From positions 7,945,001 through 8,009,000 of the forward strand of contig JACSYO010002159.1 in NCBI GenBank assembly GCA_016806645.1: DNA of 64,000 nucleotides. Reading direction: 5' to 3'. The notes beneath the pieces were generated by a model. That model was given only the letters and a program-made list of their open reading frames with translations. It had not been told where the DNA came from and ran no database searches. This document shows, one piece after another, positions 1 through 13,411 of this stretch; within the stretch, counting starts at the first letter, position 1, and every line of letters begins with the position of its first letter. Source of the DNA: Ophiodon elongatus (taxonomy: Eukaryota; Chordata; Actinopteri; Perciformes; Hexagrammidae). The position numbers and the translations under genes were made by a program.

Positions 1-711
1 GGGGTTAACAAATTGTGGGCAGTATTCATTCAATCACACAATACAGCGGTGGTCGTTGCAGACACACCTGGCGCTCTATTGAGTGCACCTTTCTATTTAC
101 TTTGGTTGCTTTAATATTATTATAGACATAGTGGACAGAACAAGAAAATAACACTCACGTTGAAATTCACTGAAATTATCCTTTTAAATGCTGTGTGTGG
201 ATATACATTCATCTTTTGTACCTTTGCTTCCGTGCATGTAATTTGATTGTGCTAGTGTACAGACCTGGATGCAGACCCTGAGGTCTTTGATCGCTTCTTT
301 CTGTCACACTCCCATTTCATTAGCTTCCCAGGACTCTGCTGCAAGGTTTAATTTCATTGTGGGAATAGGAGATAGAATGGGCCGGGCCACGATCGGACAC
401 GTTAATTATAGTCTGACTCGCAGGTCAATTCTCGGGGTCTCCCCAGCGCTCCATGAGAAGAAAAGATAGAAATTTAATTTGAATGATTTTCATTATACCT
501 CTGTCTAATACATAATTTAGTCCCAGTTAAGTCCATGAGTAGTGGTCGCACACGCGCACACTCCTAAACATCCCCCTACCTACATGCATATAATCATATA
601 CTTGCACATCGTCCTTCTCTCCACCCCCAAAGTGTCAACCTTTTAAACCAGGTTAGGATGTTACCATGGAAACCAAACAGATAACAGATGCAGTGAACCC
701 CTCTTTCTTTC

Positions 712-715
<4 letters not shown>

Positions 716-771
<56 letters not shown>
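716..771. repeat. (TC)n microsatellite
   Basis: About 28 uninterrupted TC units, followed by degenerate CT-rich DNA. The overlapping 71-aa frame with serine-leucine repeats is an artefact of this tract. Confidence 0.97.
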
Positions 772-775
<4 letters not shown>

Positions 776-3700
776 TATCTGTCTTCTTATCCATCTTTGC
801 CTCTCAAGTTCTGCTCTGCTGCCGTAGTTTCACCCTTTCAAAACAAGAGCCTGATCACCTGCCAAGTTGTTTACGACCATCCAAATGTGACGTTTCGGCT
901 GTTCGACAGACACAGAGAGAAAGAGTGACCCTAATCGCGGCGTCCCTCTCTGGCGCAATTATCTTCTCACTCTGACATCCATCCCTCCCTCCTTCTCTCT
1001 ATCTCTCCTCTATCTCTCTGTATCTCCTCCGTCGCTCCCTCACTCCTTTTGCGGTCGAAGATAATTTGAGTGCAATTAACTTCCCTTAAAAGCCCCGGCT
1101 GCTTTAAACGCCGTGAATTAGAGGGGAGGCAGATGCAGGGAGAACGCAAAGAGGTGGGGAGACAGAAGGGAGGCGAGGGAAAAAGAGGCAATGAAAGAAA
1201 GGAGTCGAGAAAGAGAGGGAGCGAGTGGAGGTGGAATGAAAGTCAATGTCACCAACGCTGGGGAGGAGAGAGGTGTGTTTGACCTCACTAACAGAGACAG
1301 TAAAACACTTGAGCTGGCCCTGTTGCTGGCAGTGAATTGTCATTGTACTGTACCTTATAAAAGACTGAGGGGTTCTCCAGTTGCCATATTGCATCTAGGT
1401 TGAGTTGTTACAGATTAGCGGAGAGAAGATTTATGCAAGTGATATTGGAAGCGTACCCCAGGGTGTGTCAGTACACAGTGACATCACTGTTGGGCGTGGT
1501 CACACGTGCAAAAAAAGCACACTTCTGACCACACAAACCTCCAAGTTATTTGGAAAAGAAAACGAGGGCAAACGTTAAAGTTATTACCAAAACTCACAAC
1601 ATTAACATCCATCACACTGAATAGACTGAACTTCTGTTTCACGTTTGACCTACTGTACTTAGTGTAGTTGTGTGTCTAATGAGATCTCTGCAATTAGTGT
1701 AGTGGGTACAATCTTATCACAACTAATAGAAACTAAGTCTCTGGTTAAAATAAACCGGAATAATCCTTTAACGGGACATTTAAGAAAGGCAGGGGAAAAC
1801 TGTACCCCAAAGCAAAATTTGCTCAATAGAGAGATGTTTTGAAAAATAAATGATTATAAATAAAAAAGGGTTTAGTCCTTCAATGCGCTGTGCAAATAGG
1901 TAAAAACACACACACACAAATGTTGAATGGGAATGAATATCATGGGTCATTTTACTTTTCCTCCCTTCAGCCTTTCCTTTTCGTTTGCTCCCTTCTTCCA
2001 TAATCGGTCTCTCTCCTCCTTCTTTTCCCCCTCTCCTGCTCTCTCAATCTCTCTCTCGTTCTCTCTGTGAAGGTCATGCAATTGATTTTCCTCTGTCTAT
2101 TCATTTTTCAAGACTGGCTTTGAAACGTGGGAAGCAGACAAAAGCCACATCAGCCCCTCCCCTTCCCTCCATCCCTCTCCTCGCCTCCACCCTCCACCTT
2201 CCTTCCCTCTCTGCTGGCCCTCACCCGTCCAAAAACCCTCGGACAAGAGGGAGAGTAAAGGAATGCAACCCACCCACCCTTTACCCCCTCTTTCCTCACA
2301 CTCCTCTCCTCTTTCTCTCTTTATTCCTTCTACATTCATCCCCTCCCCTCCTCTCGGTCCTCCTTTCCCTTTCAGCTGGATCTCTGACCACATTCCACTA
2401 ACGGAATTAAAGTCATGCATCACACTTAAAACCCTGCCAATGCATTGTGGGTAGACTTGTTCAAACTGATGTCCAAATTACCATCGCATTTTCAGCCTTG
2501 GCCCCGCTGAGACTGTGTGACTTGCTTGTAAAAATCTCCAAACATTTAATAAAATACTCAAGATATCAGATCCCGACCTAGTAGAAGAAATGTTCAAGAT
2601 AATTCAGACAGTAATACCGTTCGTTGCTGACATGCGATTCATTGTGTTTTCCCAGTGCCTCACAATTTTCTGTGACCTTCGCGTAGCTGCTGCAGGATTC
2701 TATATGTTTACAGTTATGGTTCACATTTGTATGAGAAGTGCTCTCATTGTAGTGTAAGCAGCATACCTCGCATTTGTCTTCCTACCACACTTCCAGTTCA
2801 TGCACAGGACAGCACGGCTACCTGCACACCTACTTTTCTAAACAGGTATTTTCTATCAAGGCCAAACAAAAGCCTCGGACACCGAGGCAAAACAATTCAC
2901 TACGCGCAGAGCTCAGTCAAGGCCACGACTGTGCGTAAGTGTGATCGTGCATGGACACCTCTCAGACATTCAGATTGTGCAGCGCTGCATGGCTGGTTAG
3001 CTATCAATGGATCCCAATGGATTCACCCATAATAATATTTCTGATACCTGTGGCCAAAGATTGGGCTCACCGTGTCAGTATGATAAAATATGAGATCTCT
3101 GAGTGGGATATCTTTGGTCAGATACGTATGGCTGAGTATCGAACCTCAATAGTTAGTAAAACTGAAAATTGTACGTAGCACTGAAAATTACAAAATGTTA
3201 AGTATGAAAAATTAGGACCAGAAGAATAATAAGATTCTGTGTCTCGGGTCGATACTACCTACTAATTGTGTACAGTAAGTATCCTATAATTTCTGCAATT
3301 GGCATCCCAAAAGAAATCTATGTGCCCTACTCGATCAATGTGCACATAATGATTCAGTACAAAAACAAGTGACAATGGATGTCAATACAACTTTTTTATG
3401 CAAGACATTTTGACATGCACAGGTGTAAATAAAATTAATGTTGGCTGAATTCCATTTAGTGTATTCAGTTTCAGGGTCTTGGTATTGTGCATGCTGGCTC
3501 ACTTTCACACTGACATTTCCCATAATGCAGCAATAGCGTCTTTCCTTTAGAGATTCCCTGTCTGGTATATGCAATGACTTTCAAATTCTACACCCCAAGA
3601 TTTTTACACACTTCCTAAGGTGTTGCACTGTCACCACTATTTATAATCAGCCCAAATTATTATACTATTAAGACCATTGTGTCTTATCAGATATGTGTGG

Positions 3701-4079
3701 TACATATTGTGCTAAAGCAAGTCACACTCAGTCACACAAAACATGCTATTAACATGACTGTTTTTTGCTCACATTTCCTCAAACAGGCATGAACACACTC
3801 AGATGCACACACAAACACACACCTCTAATTGTACGGTAGCTGCATCATTTCCCCTCAGTAATAGTAGCAATTAGACAGGCTGTATAATTACACTGTCCTC
3901 GTTATATAGTTAATTTCGGTAATTACAAATCACACCAATAGTTTCCTCCCTCTTTCTGTAACATCTATCTCACACACATTAAAACTCCCACAAGCCTATG
4001 GAAAGGCTTTATGATTATATGCACATGTATGTTTACAGGCCTCAGAGTGAACATGTGTTTGTGTCACACACACAGCACA

Positions 4080-4300
4080 AGTAATTACGGTGGCCAATAG
4101 AGGACTGCATTTTTTTGTGGCGGGGGGGTGTCTCTGTGAGCGGGAGTAAATGGGCTTGGATTGGGCGGCTGAGGATTGCATTTGATTGGAAGAGATATGT
4201 GAGATGGATGCATGAATTTCAGCGGTTTCTGTCCATTGACAACAAACATCGGCAGATTTATCTCGGCTGTGTAATTTTTCTTACAAGCTTCCTTAGTTCA
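4080..4300. other. candidate conserved noncoding element in npas1 intron
   Basis: A unique, balanced-composition stretch with no repeats and no coding potential. It holds GTAATTAC at its left edge, CCAAT-type boxes (GGCCAATAG, GATTGG) and a GACAACAAAC forkhead/SOX-like string. A neighbour at 3840-3960 has GTAATTAC and TATAATTACAC. This texture is typical of developmental enhancers, but conservation cannot be tested here. Confidence 0.3.
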
Positions 4301-5190
4301 GAAAAGATCTTTCAACCATATTTTATTTACCTCTGCATACTTGCATGCTGCCATTGTCAAAGTCCATGAAAAGTTTAAATACTGAACAAATTATCAAAAA
4401 TATTTCCTACAAGGGCTGTAAGCAGGATTTAAAAAAAAAAAAGGAGTCCATGTCTCCTTTGCCCCAAGAGAAGTTTGAAAAGACAATAAAAGGCTTTTGG
4501 ATTTTTATATATTATGCAATTATTCACTGAAATTTAATTACCCAACATGAAGGACTGTTTTCCTCCAGATTCTCAGAGGGAGTAACGAGGACATGACCTC
4601 AGTGTCTTCAATAGTAGCTATAACTGTGTTTCCTAATGAATGGGTGTTCAGACCGAAAGCAAATCAAATAAAAATGTTGTTTGCATACAAAGTCAATGCG
4701 ATTGATTGACGCAAAGACAAGTCCGTGCAAGTAGTTGTAACTCCAGTGAAAACGTGCAGTGTATCCCAAGGCTTGTATATTTCATAAACATTCAGAGACA
4801 AGAAGAAAAATGATAAAGACTGGAGGGAGAAGTAGAGAGCCCGAACACAAACACACAGGCACACATTCAGTCGGACACGGTCAGTGCGTTCGTGGCTAGC
4901 TACCATACAGCTAACATACAGTTGTTAAATTGTCTGTTTAGGGTGATAAAACACAAACGACCCAGTGGTCAAAACTGTGCTAATGATGCAAGGCAAGAAT
5001 TTGCTTCATATTCTGTCTGAACACACCTTTATAATAGTTTTAGGATATGATACATCCTCTCTTTGGTTCTGAAAAGGCAATATTACAAATATAATCAAAA
5101 TCTATTTCATGTCCAGTGAACTTTAGTGAACCAAAGCAGTTTGCTTTACAATATTTCTTGACTGTTATCTTTCTTTTCCCTTTTTCTCAC

Positions 5191-5422
5191 CTTTTCTGCA
5201 GTTGCTGTCTCCCTCCATCAGAGGGCTCCAGGGCGGGTCTCCCTGGCTGGCAAAGGTGCGCATGTGCAGGTAACTTATGGTCAGCCTGATGACTGAGGCC
5301 TTGTCCAGCTGGCTGGTGATGGCTCCGGGCAGAGGCAGCATCTTGGCCAACTCAAAGAACTCAAAATTCTCCTTCCCCCGCCGTGAACGAGCCGCATTGC
5401 GAGACTTCTCTTTACGCAGGTT
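5191..5422 (-). CDS. npas1: npas1 bHLH exon (NPAS1/NPAS3-type bHLH-PAS transcription factor), partial gene
   Basis: Acceptor gtctccag|AACCTG at 5423/5422 and donor AGAAAAG|gtgag at 5191/5190 bound 232 bp, phase 0 in and phase 1 out. It encodes NLRKEKSRNAARSRRGKENF, then EFFELAKMLPLPGAITSQLD and KASVIRLTISYLHMRTFASQ, then GDPPWSPLMEG. The basic region KEKSRNAARSRRGKEN and the helix-loop-helix are those of NPAS1/NPAS3, which bind DNA as heterodimers with ARNT-type partners and act in forebrain and interneuron development. EFFELAK and LPGAI are NPAS1-like; NFEF, LTISYL and QGDPPW are NPAS3-like. The adjacent arhgap35 decides for npas1, since ARHGAP35-NPAS1 are neighbours on human chromosome 19. 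No PAS-domain exon is seen in 1-5190, so the next exon is beyond the left edge. Confidence 0.88.
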
Positions 5423-6096
5423 CTGGAGACTGAGAGGTGAACAAGGGGAGGGTGTATTAATAGAAGACATAGATGAACACAGGGAGGAGAGAAAAAGAAG
5501 ACAAGGCCAGAGAAATAATCTGGATCAGCACTGTGGTGGGTAAGAGGTGTCATATAATGGCCATTTACTGAACACCTGTTGATTGATTCATGCTCTGTAT
5601 AAATGACCTGGGCATCAATCTAGAAAAGTCATTTCATAAATGCAGTAGATATTATGGTAATGTCTCCTGCAATTCAAGTAAAACAATCTCCTTTCTGACC
5701 CATCTCTTGCAGATTGGCCTGGTAATTACAGACAAACTCCCGTCTTCTATCTGGCAGAGCAGAGTCCTAATAATGCCATTTGCTCCACAATCCATATGTG
5801 AACACACATACACAATCTCTTGCTGCGTATCTATCACTTTTCCTCCCTTCCTCCCGCCAACATCTCCCTCTCTCCCTCTCTCCCTCTCTCGCTCTCTCTC
5901 ATCTCGTCCCGGGCTAGTGAGCTGAAGCCGTGATTGAGGGATCAATAGGAGAGGGAGGGGCAGAGTGACAGAGGGGGGCCGGGGCTCAGGTAGCCTGTCT
6001 CTCTGATTGGGTATTGACTCTCCTCAATGGGGCCTGAGTGGTGGAATTATGTTGTCACAGCCACTTCACAATTTGTGTCGGTGCTGCGCTAGAATA

Positions 6097-6098
<2 letters not shown>

Positions 6099-6171
<73 letters not shown>

Positions 6172-6202
6172 CGAGCGAGACAGAGAGAGAGAGAGAGAGA
6201 AG
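6099..6202. repeat. (GT)32 plus (GA)n compound microsatellite
   Basis: About 32 pure GT units (6099-6162) run into an imperfect GA array with GCGA and CAGA interruptions. Val-Cys and His-Thr repeat frames across it are artefacts. Confidence 0.97.
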
Positions 6203-6848
6203 AATCTTTCTCCCTCGTGTCTGTATTGTTGATTCTCATCATAAGAAAGACCACCAGTGGTGTGTGTGCGTGCGTGCGTGTGTGTGCATGTGTGAGCGAA
6301 TAAATGAACGTAACAAAGAAAAGGGCTGTGCATCATGCGTGTACATATGTTTATATCTTAATCAGCTGACCCAGTTGTTGTATTTCTCCCTGCTATTCTC
6401 GAACAAGTGAAAACAGTGTGCTTTTTTGTGTGTTTGTGTGTGTTTGTGTGTGTGTGAGTGTGTGTGTGGACTCATGCTGCCAGCCCTCTGTAACATCTCA
6501 TTATTATACTGCCTCGACCCCAGCCACCGAGAACAATCAATACACACACATTGATTCTGCTTAGTTTTTATATCCGCCTTTAAATGACTGCCCATTAATA
6601 ATTCCAGCCAAATTTACTTAATCTCCCACTAAGGGGAGGGGATTCACAGCTCTGACAGGATTGGCAGGTGAGCAACAATGCAGGTTATATGTAGCACTGA
6701 AGAGATCAGACTTATGTCTTCTGGATTGTGTTTCATTGATAGGAAATTCTTCTTCAGGCTGTCAGTGTGTGCAAGGGTGTTAATGCATGGATTTCACCTT
6801 GCAGAGATTAATTCATGGGCATGCACGCAGGCTTATACAGTATCAGCC

Positions 6849-6852
<4 letters not shown>

Positions 6853-6922
<70 letters not shown>
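6853..6922. repeat. (TG)35 microsatellite
   Basis: Thirty-five uninterrupted TG units, about 650 bp from the preceding GT tract and 1.4 kb upstream of the npas1 bHLH exon. Confidence 0.97.
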
Positions 6923-6924
<2 letters not shown>

Positions 6925-8542
6925 TCACCAGGGAAGGGTGGGTGGCTTGGCCAGTAGTCCTTGTAGGAAATCCCACTCCACACTCACACACTTCCCTTCG
7001 CTGACAAACGGCATGGTTGCCATCCTTCTCCCAATCACGTGCCGACGCCGCTGTTAACGAAGGCTCTGATTGGTTGAGGACGTGACAGACTCAGACCTGG
7101 AGATCCACGAAACACAGTAGAAGAGGAGCACAAAGAAAAAAAAGAGGAAAAGAGTCAATCAAGTAAGTCAGGGAAGTTATGGAAATTATGAACTACCTAA
7201 ATGTTTACAGGGGACAGCACTATGACATTTTGGAGATTTCAAATTAAACACATGTTAGGGAGCTCTTGATTCTTTAATTAGCAAACGTGTTTCCATCACA
7301 ATATATTGCAAAATGTATTTTTTAACTAAATAGGTTTTAAGCTTGGAGTGAGCACAAAGACTCTTTTCAATAAAGAAAATTATGACATAATATCTCTATT
7401 TGCAGTTTCCATTCAGCCATTTTAATTTGAAAGAATACAATTTGCATTAACATGCTTGGATGGAAACCCATTCTTACTTCATCTATCAGAGAGAGAGAGA
7501 AAGGAAAAAAAGAAAGAAAGAAGGTAGTGAGGTTGAGAGAGAGCAATTAGGTACTGTATGTACTTCCTCACATAAAGGTCAGAGACTGTTCCCAAGGTAA
7601 TAGACATAAGACAAAACACTGAGCCTCCTTTGAGGTCACAATTAAGCTGAAAAATCACAGATCAAATGTCTCGCCTCATCCCTGAGAGATTATTCAAACT
7701 TGTCTGCGACTGGAGTTTAAAGCAAACATCTCCGAAGATGAAGCACATGCTGTCCACTGCCTACTCCTCCACATCTAATGCCGCCTTCTGCCAGTCTCCA
7801 ACACTACCTTCCTGTAGTGGAAGTTAAAGTTGCCAATATTCCTCCCTGTCCTCAAACAGAGCGCCGTTCCTCGCCCGTTTTTCTCCCTTCCCTCCCCTCT
7901 GTGCTGTGTTGACATTTAAAGGGCTCGTGTGGCCCCGAGCACCACGGTGTCATGCCCTTGGGCCTGAGATGCCCTCTCCCTCTCTCTTACAGCCTCTCAC
8001 TCTTAAACTCTCTCTTTCTTTGGCCCGGCTGGGTCAGCACAATCAAGTCAGTAGAGCTTTGCCGGGGCAGTAGAAAATGGATTATGTCTCGAGTTTGAGC
8101 ATGGCTATGCTGACCTTGGCTAAGAGGGGTCAGCAGAAGCTGGGCAGGTTTGGCAGATATCATTTCACAAATCTGGGCTAAAACAGCCAACATTAAATGT
8201 ATGCATGAGAAATTCTTGGATCAATTTCAAAGGCAGCAGAGACCGTGAGGGATTCAACACAGACAGAATAGTTGTTGAACGTGGAGATTGGGTCATTCAC
8301 TTACCTTCAGTAGTTTTAGGTGGCGATAGTAAAGCAAAAATGTATGCTTTCTATTGCTAAATTGTCCGAGGGCAGTGATAGAAAGATTGGCCCTAATGGA
8401 AACTGAAGAGTGGGGTATAGTGTGAACATTTACCTCCAAATATTTCTTTCCACCATGTAATGTTTGATTAGAATGCATGCATTACTGGAGCTTAAAAAGT
8501 GTACTCAAAGCTCAATGCTCACTAAACAATAAGTCTACAGCT

Positions 8543-8995
8543 ATGCTAGCGGCTCTGTGAGGCTGTACTTCATAGGCACAGCAGCACGTTGACCTAAATG
8601 CTAACGTCTGCATGCTAATATGCTCACAATAACAATGCTAACATGCTAATGTTTAGCAGGTATAAATTAATGGTATTGGTAATGGTGTAATTGTATGGTA
8701 TATTTACCATGTTCACCATCTTAGTTTAGTGTGTTAACATGGTCATATTAAAAAACTAACCATAAACACAAAATGCAGCTGAGGCTGATGGGAATGTCAT
8801 TTTAGAAGTGTTTGATTATAAACCAAAGTTTCGGACACATTTTTGACCGAATGATGGCACTACAGGAAAAGTCGGGGGATGGATATCAGTACCACATTTC
8901 ATGGCAATAGATGGGATACTTTCGTCTGGAGCAAAGTGACTGACCGTCCGTCCGACCGACCGAATGACCGACCAATCTTAGAGAGCAATGGCTGC
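8543..8995 (+). repeat. dispersed fish repeat, copy 1 (GCTAACATGCTAATG / GACCGACCGACC type)
   Basis: It aligns by eye with 34872-35322. Both run in order: a GTGGCTC-GTGAGG start, GCATGCT...ATGCTCACAAT, a TTTACCA block, CATAAA..CAAA, ...TTTTGACC/ACCTAATGATGG, AAAAGTC, then GTCTG followed by GACCGACCAACC-like tandem tetranucleotides. The same sequence type is familiar as an interspersed, non-coding repeat in acanthopterygian genomes. No ORF; class unresolved, probably a non-autonomous DNA element. Confidence 0.75.
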
Positions 8996-10229
8996 TAAAC
9001 GTAGATAACTTGTATTTATCGTGCACTACACCAGGAGACAACTTGGGCTGGGTGATTTATAATGTAAAATCTGTATCACAATAAAGTCATAGATAAATAG
9101 ATTTTCTTTTTGCAAAAATACATCAGCGCATGATTAATAACAGTATGACTAATTCAAGTTTCTAGACTGTTGGACTGAACTGTTGTGTGATTGGATATCT
9201 TTGGTTGTTGGTAGCTCTTTAAAGTTGTATTACCTGGGATTCAGAAAATTTACGTTAAAACTGATTGCCATACAAGTTAAATTTAAGTCAGTAAGAGACT
9301 TTATTATTCTGATTAATATTCCAGCCCCAGATTTAACCTTTTAGGAGGGCCCTTACGTTCAAATAATATTGATAATGTGTATGACTCGGCTTCATTCATC
9401 TATAGGAAACCTATATTTTGTCCTCTCAAGCTTCCAGCCAGCAACATTGACAGTCCTCTGGTGAAGAGAAGACCGGGTTGAGGAGAGGGCAGCTCACCTC
9501 TGTCTAACAACTACACCTTTGTCACCTTCTCTATCTGACCTGGATAAATGCACTTCATGCCAAATTAGGCTGCGTACAGTAGGATGGAGGGATCAAAAGG
9601 AGACACAGGCAGGAAACAATTTACTCTTACATTTTCCCTGCCCAAACACGCACATGCACAACCTTTTTCCATCCCATACCTGAATGTTTATCTCTTAATT
9701 GACCCTATCTGTGCTTATCTAATCTCGCCCTCCATCTTTCTGTCTCGAACTATCGCTCCATCTCTCTCTGCGTGGTTCTCTATCTGGGCAGACACAGGGG
9801 CGTAATGGACAGGGGCCTCCACAGTAATTATTCAATCAACCTCATAACCTTGTCGCAGGTTGGGCGGTCCATTAATGCACTCACCCAAATGGACCCCACC
9901 ACTCTGACTGCTAATGCTCCGGCTAGCTAGCAGCACAACAGGCTGAATGTCAGCAGTGTCATCTAGACAGAGTGTGAAACAATCCGCTCAATAGAGCTGA
10001 GTCGACTTATTCTGTGATGGCACAGTGGGAAATATATAGAAAAGGAAAGTGTGACTTCTGAGAGCACTGAGGGTAAAAATGTACTGCGCCCACAGCTGTA
10101 GAGATCAACCTGTATCAAGTGTGACCGCAGGTGTTCGCAATATGTTGCTGCAGTGCTACATATTCATAAGTGTGGTGTATATGTGTGTGTGTGTGTGTGT
10201 TTCAGACCCCTACCCTATAGAGCCATGCT

Positions 10230-10450
10230 CTCTTGGCACGGTCTCAACAGCAACACAGTGGAGGGCACTGCGGCGAGCGTTCACAGCCGCTGTTTGCCGT
10301 GCGTTTTTCTCTGGCTGCTTGCTTGGCGCCCGCTCTATTTATTTTCAGCAGGGACGTTTAATTAGGGCCTCCAGCTGTCAGAGGTTCGTTAGCGTGCCCC
10401 TCCTCTCCCAGAGCCGCCCCTCTCCATAGGGAGTCAGGGGCATCAGGCAA
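10230..10450. promoter_or_regulatory. candidate conserved regulatory element upstream of npas1
   Basis: GC-rich, unique DNA with about a dozen CpGs, a TTTAATTAGG homeobox-type site, CAGCTG and a run of direct GC-box-like CCGCCCC. It is sharply different from the AT-rich DNA after 10700. Frames that cross it show no homology I recognise. Confidence 0.3.
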
Positions 10451-13407
10451 ATGAACACATTTAAGTCAAACAGCACGCAGACAGACAATAGCCCCACTGC
10501 CAAGCCACCAGCTCCCCTAGGTAGAGATATGGTTGTTTTATGCCTCATCTCCCCAACCCCTGGGGCCTGATACAGAGGCTGGCCAAGACTAAGAATGTGG
10601 AGGCAGAGGAGCTCTCATAGCCCACTGGAGACGACAAGCACACAGCGATCATGTAAAGGTGAAGAGCAGGACCAAGACTGTAGAACTGAGGGAAGGACAG
10701 ACTAGTTCCAGTTATGGGGATTTTTATGATATTTTATAAATTAATAAAAATTAGATTACTAAAAAAAAGATCTAAGATCCTAATTTTAGTTAAGAAAGTG
10801 AAAAAAAAATACATATATGTATCCTTACTTATGATCGTAACGTCCGTGGGGCAAATGTTTTGATAATTTCCTCTCTCGTTCATTTTGACTAAACTTACTT
10901 GATACTTGCGACACATACATGCCATGCGAGAGTCTTCTCTTGATACCTGGATAAATTCCATAGAATGACCTTGTCACCATTTGCCTTGTCCCTTTAAGCG
11001 GTGCTCACCAATCATAATTGCGTCATTGTGAAACAGGACCCTGGTTTGGTTCTGGCATGAAAAAGAATACTAAAAAAGCTGGCATCAGTTTCCAACTCAC
11101 ATAAAAATGGTGTATCGCAGACATTCTGGTCATTTTTCAGTGTTTCCCAAATAAAAATCATAGTGATAACAGTTTTTAGACAGCTCTCTTTTCTTCTTCC
11201 AACCCACACCCGTCTTTACTCTATCTAAAGGTAAAAGTGGAGTACACATACAACAGCGATGTAAGATATTGCTGTGAATAATATTTTATCAAACAGAGAA
11301 CGTTCAATAACATGGAAGATGTAGAAAACATGGTTGGAAATAACATGAACAGAATATTTGATGTAGCTAGTTTTCTATCTTGCCTTTCATGTTGTTGAGT
11401 AGTTGTAAATGAGTGTCTGGAGTGTCCGGGGAGATGAAGTTTGGTATTCTGGTTGGAGGGCTGAAAACTACTTATCATGCATTACGGCCCTGGTTGGACC
11501 TCAGGATTTGGAAGTCAAAAGACTTTTTAATGTACAATTTTTCAGCCGCTGATCAATCGACAGCTGCTGGACATGAAGATCCCCCCCTCCTATCAGTATT
11601 CCATATTCTGACTCGCTCGGCATTCTGCTTCCGTATCGCCGGCTGTGGTTGACCTTGACAACTCTGGATCATTCCCAACCCAAGGTTCTCTCCAACTCTC
11701 AAGGGCCTTGGCGTCCCCCCCACCCCTCCCTCCCCCCTTATCCACCCCCTTCGACTCTCCCATCATCCTTACCCCCCCATCTCTCCTAACCCCCTCTTTG
11801 CTCCTCTCTGGCCCCTGCCTGGGTCATTAATTATCTAATGGAATCAATACAGCGGTAGATTGGACCAGAGTGACCCCACCCGCCCCCAGGTATCTCCGCG
11901 TTGATGAGGAGGAAGAGGAGGGTTCGGGAAGGGTGTAAAGGAATGGCGATAACAGCATGTGTGAGCGAACCTGCATCGTACAGTCATAGTGTGGACAGTC
12001 CCTAAACTGGAAAAATAAAGAATAAAGAGATCAGCGATAAATAAATGATTAGAGGGGGAGAGGGGTGGATGGAGGGCGGATGGGGGAGGGAGAGAGCATA
12101 AGTTGATGCGGAGCAAGGCAAATGATGGACGGATGAAGACATAGATGAAAAAAGGAGAGAGAAAGAGATTTGCTAATGTTCACCCTTGGTAATCAATATC
12201 TTTCTCCGCCTCCTCTTTTATTACAGAGGGCTTTAGTGAGCGTTGCTTTGATGTCCACTCCTCACGGGCGTAGTGCTACGCAGAATCCAATCCATGCCTG
12301 TCATAATTACCATCTACCGCAGCCTGAGTATACATGAAGAAATACTCCACTTCACCTGCGCTGTATAAAATATGAAGTTGAAAGTATCAGCAGATAGAAT
12401 CCCACATATTTACAATATTTTCCAGAAAAACTACTTAATCTCTCAATATTGCTCTCCAGTGATTTTTCTCAAATACACTGGATGTCATTCCTCGCTCAAT
12501 ATTGAAAGTAATGAACAAGATTTAAGCAGCACAACAAGTGTAATAACCTGATGAAGGATGCAGACTTTATCCCATAAACTGCCATTTTCTGCAACAATGT
12601 GCGTTCTTTAGAGCTTAAAGGAGTAGCATGGTCTCTTTACAAAATAATCCAGGTAAAATAGGCACGTATGTAAAATTAATATGCAATTTATATTACTGTA
12701 CAAAATCTTAAATCTTAAATGCATAACCCTGTATCAGAAGTAACACAGTGCATTCTGGGGTTAGTTTCCCCTATTAGTAACAGGCCATAAAGAGACGCGG
12801 GAGCAACAGTAAGAGCTACAAATGTAAATGGTTCACCAGAGCAATTAAAATGTCTAAATACAATATAAAGTGCAAAACATCTCAAATAAGTCCACTTTGA
12901 GAATCTAAATAGCACTAAAAAGAAATGAATAAAGTAAAAATGTTCAGTCCATCATGAAGTTAATCATCCATGAACCTTATCATATCTGCTTGAAAGAAAA
13001 ATTCATGGGTCAAAATAATAGCTGGAATCTATTCTGGGGTTAAATACCCCGACCTCCGTGTAAGGATGGGCTAAAGTGACTAAAGCGGGACTTACAGGAA
13101 AGTCAAAGATAAAAGCTTCTTATTTTGAGCACTTCCACGAAAGGAATGCTGATGTGGATACATGTACAGTAAGGAGAATACTGATTAAATTAATATACAG
13201 TGTTCCCAAAATTGTAAGTTATTGATGAACAAAGAGAAAAAGGAAAAAGAAAGAAACTTCTCTCTCTGACTCTGGAAGAGTCAGCTAAGTGGATGCAGGT
13301 TCTATAAGGCAGAGCATGGTAAATCCACTCCCGCAGGCAGAGACCACATCAGCACTGACCTCCACAGGCCAAAGAACAGCACACAGGGTCACTCACTCTC
13401 TCCAGCA

Positions 13408-13411
<4 letters not shown>

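Larger units (their letters stand above)
1..5190 (-). other. npas1 intron (after the bHLH exon), incomplete
   Basis: I found no exon with PAS-like coding sequence on the minus strand. Contents: a (TC)n tract at 716-771, CT-rich DNA at 1990-2390, and unique, non-repetitive stretches at 290-450, 1025-1130, 3840-3960 and 4080-4300 that have the look of conserved noncoding elements. A long intron here is expected: the matching NPAS3 intron in mammals is very large. Confidence 0.7.

Noticed and set aside
1..5190. Search for PAS-domain exons of npas1
   Set aside because: No frame encoding anything like the PAS-A opening (LQSLDGFVFALN-type) was found, so none is reported.
8303..8478. Minus-strand frame ending at a strong AAG|gtaagt donor, considered as an npas1 N-terminal exon
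   Set aside because: Phase would fit, but the sequence has no resemblance to NPAS1 or NPAS3 N-termini, is AT-rich and has no acceptor or promoter context.
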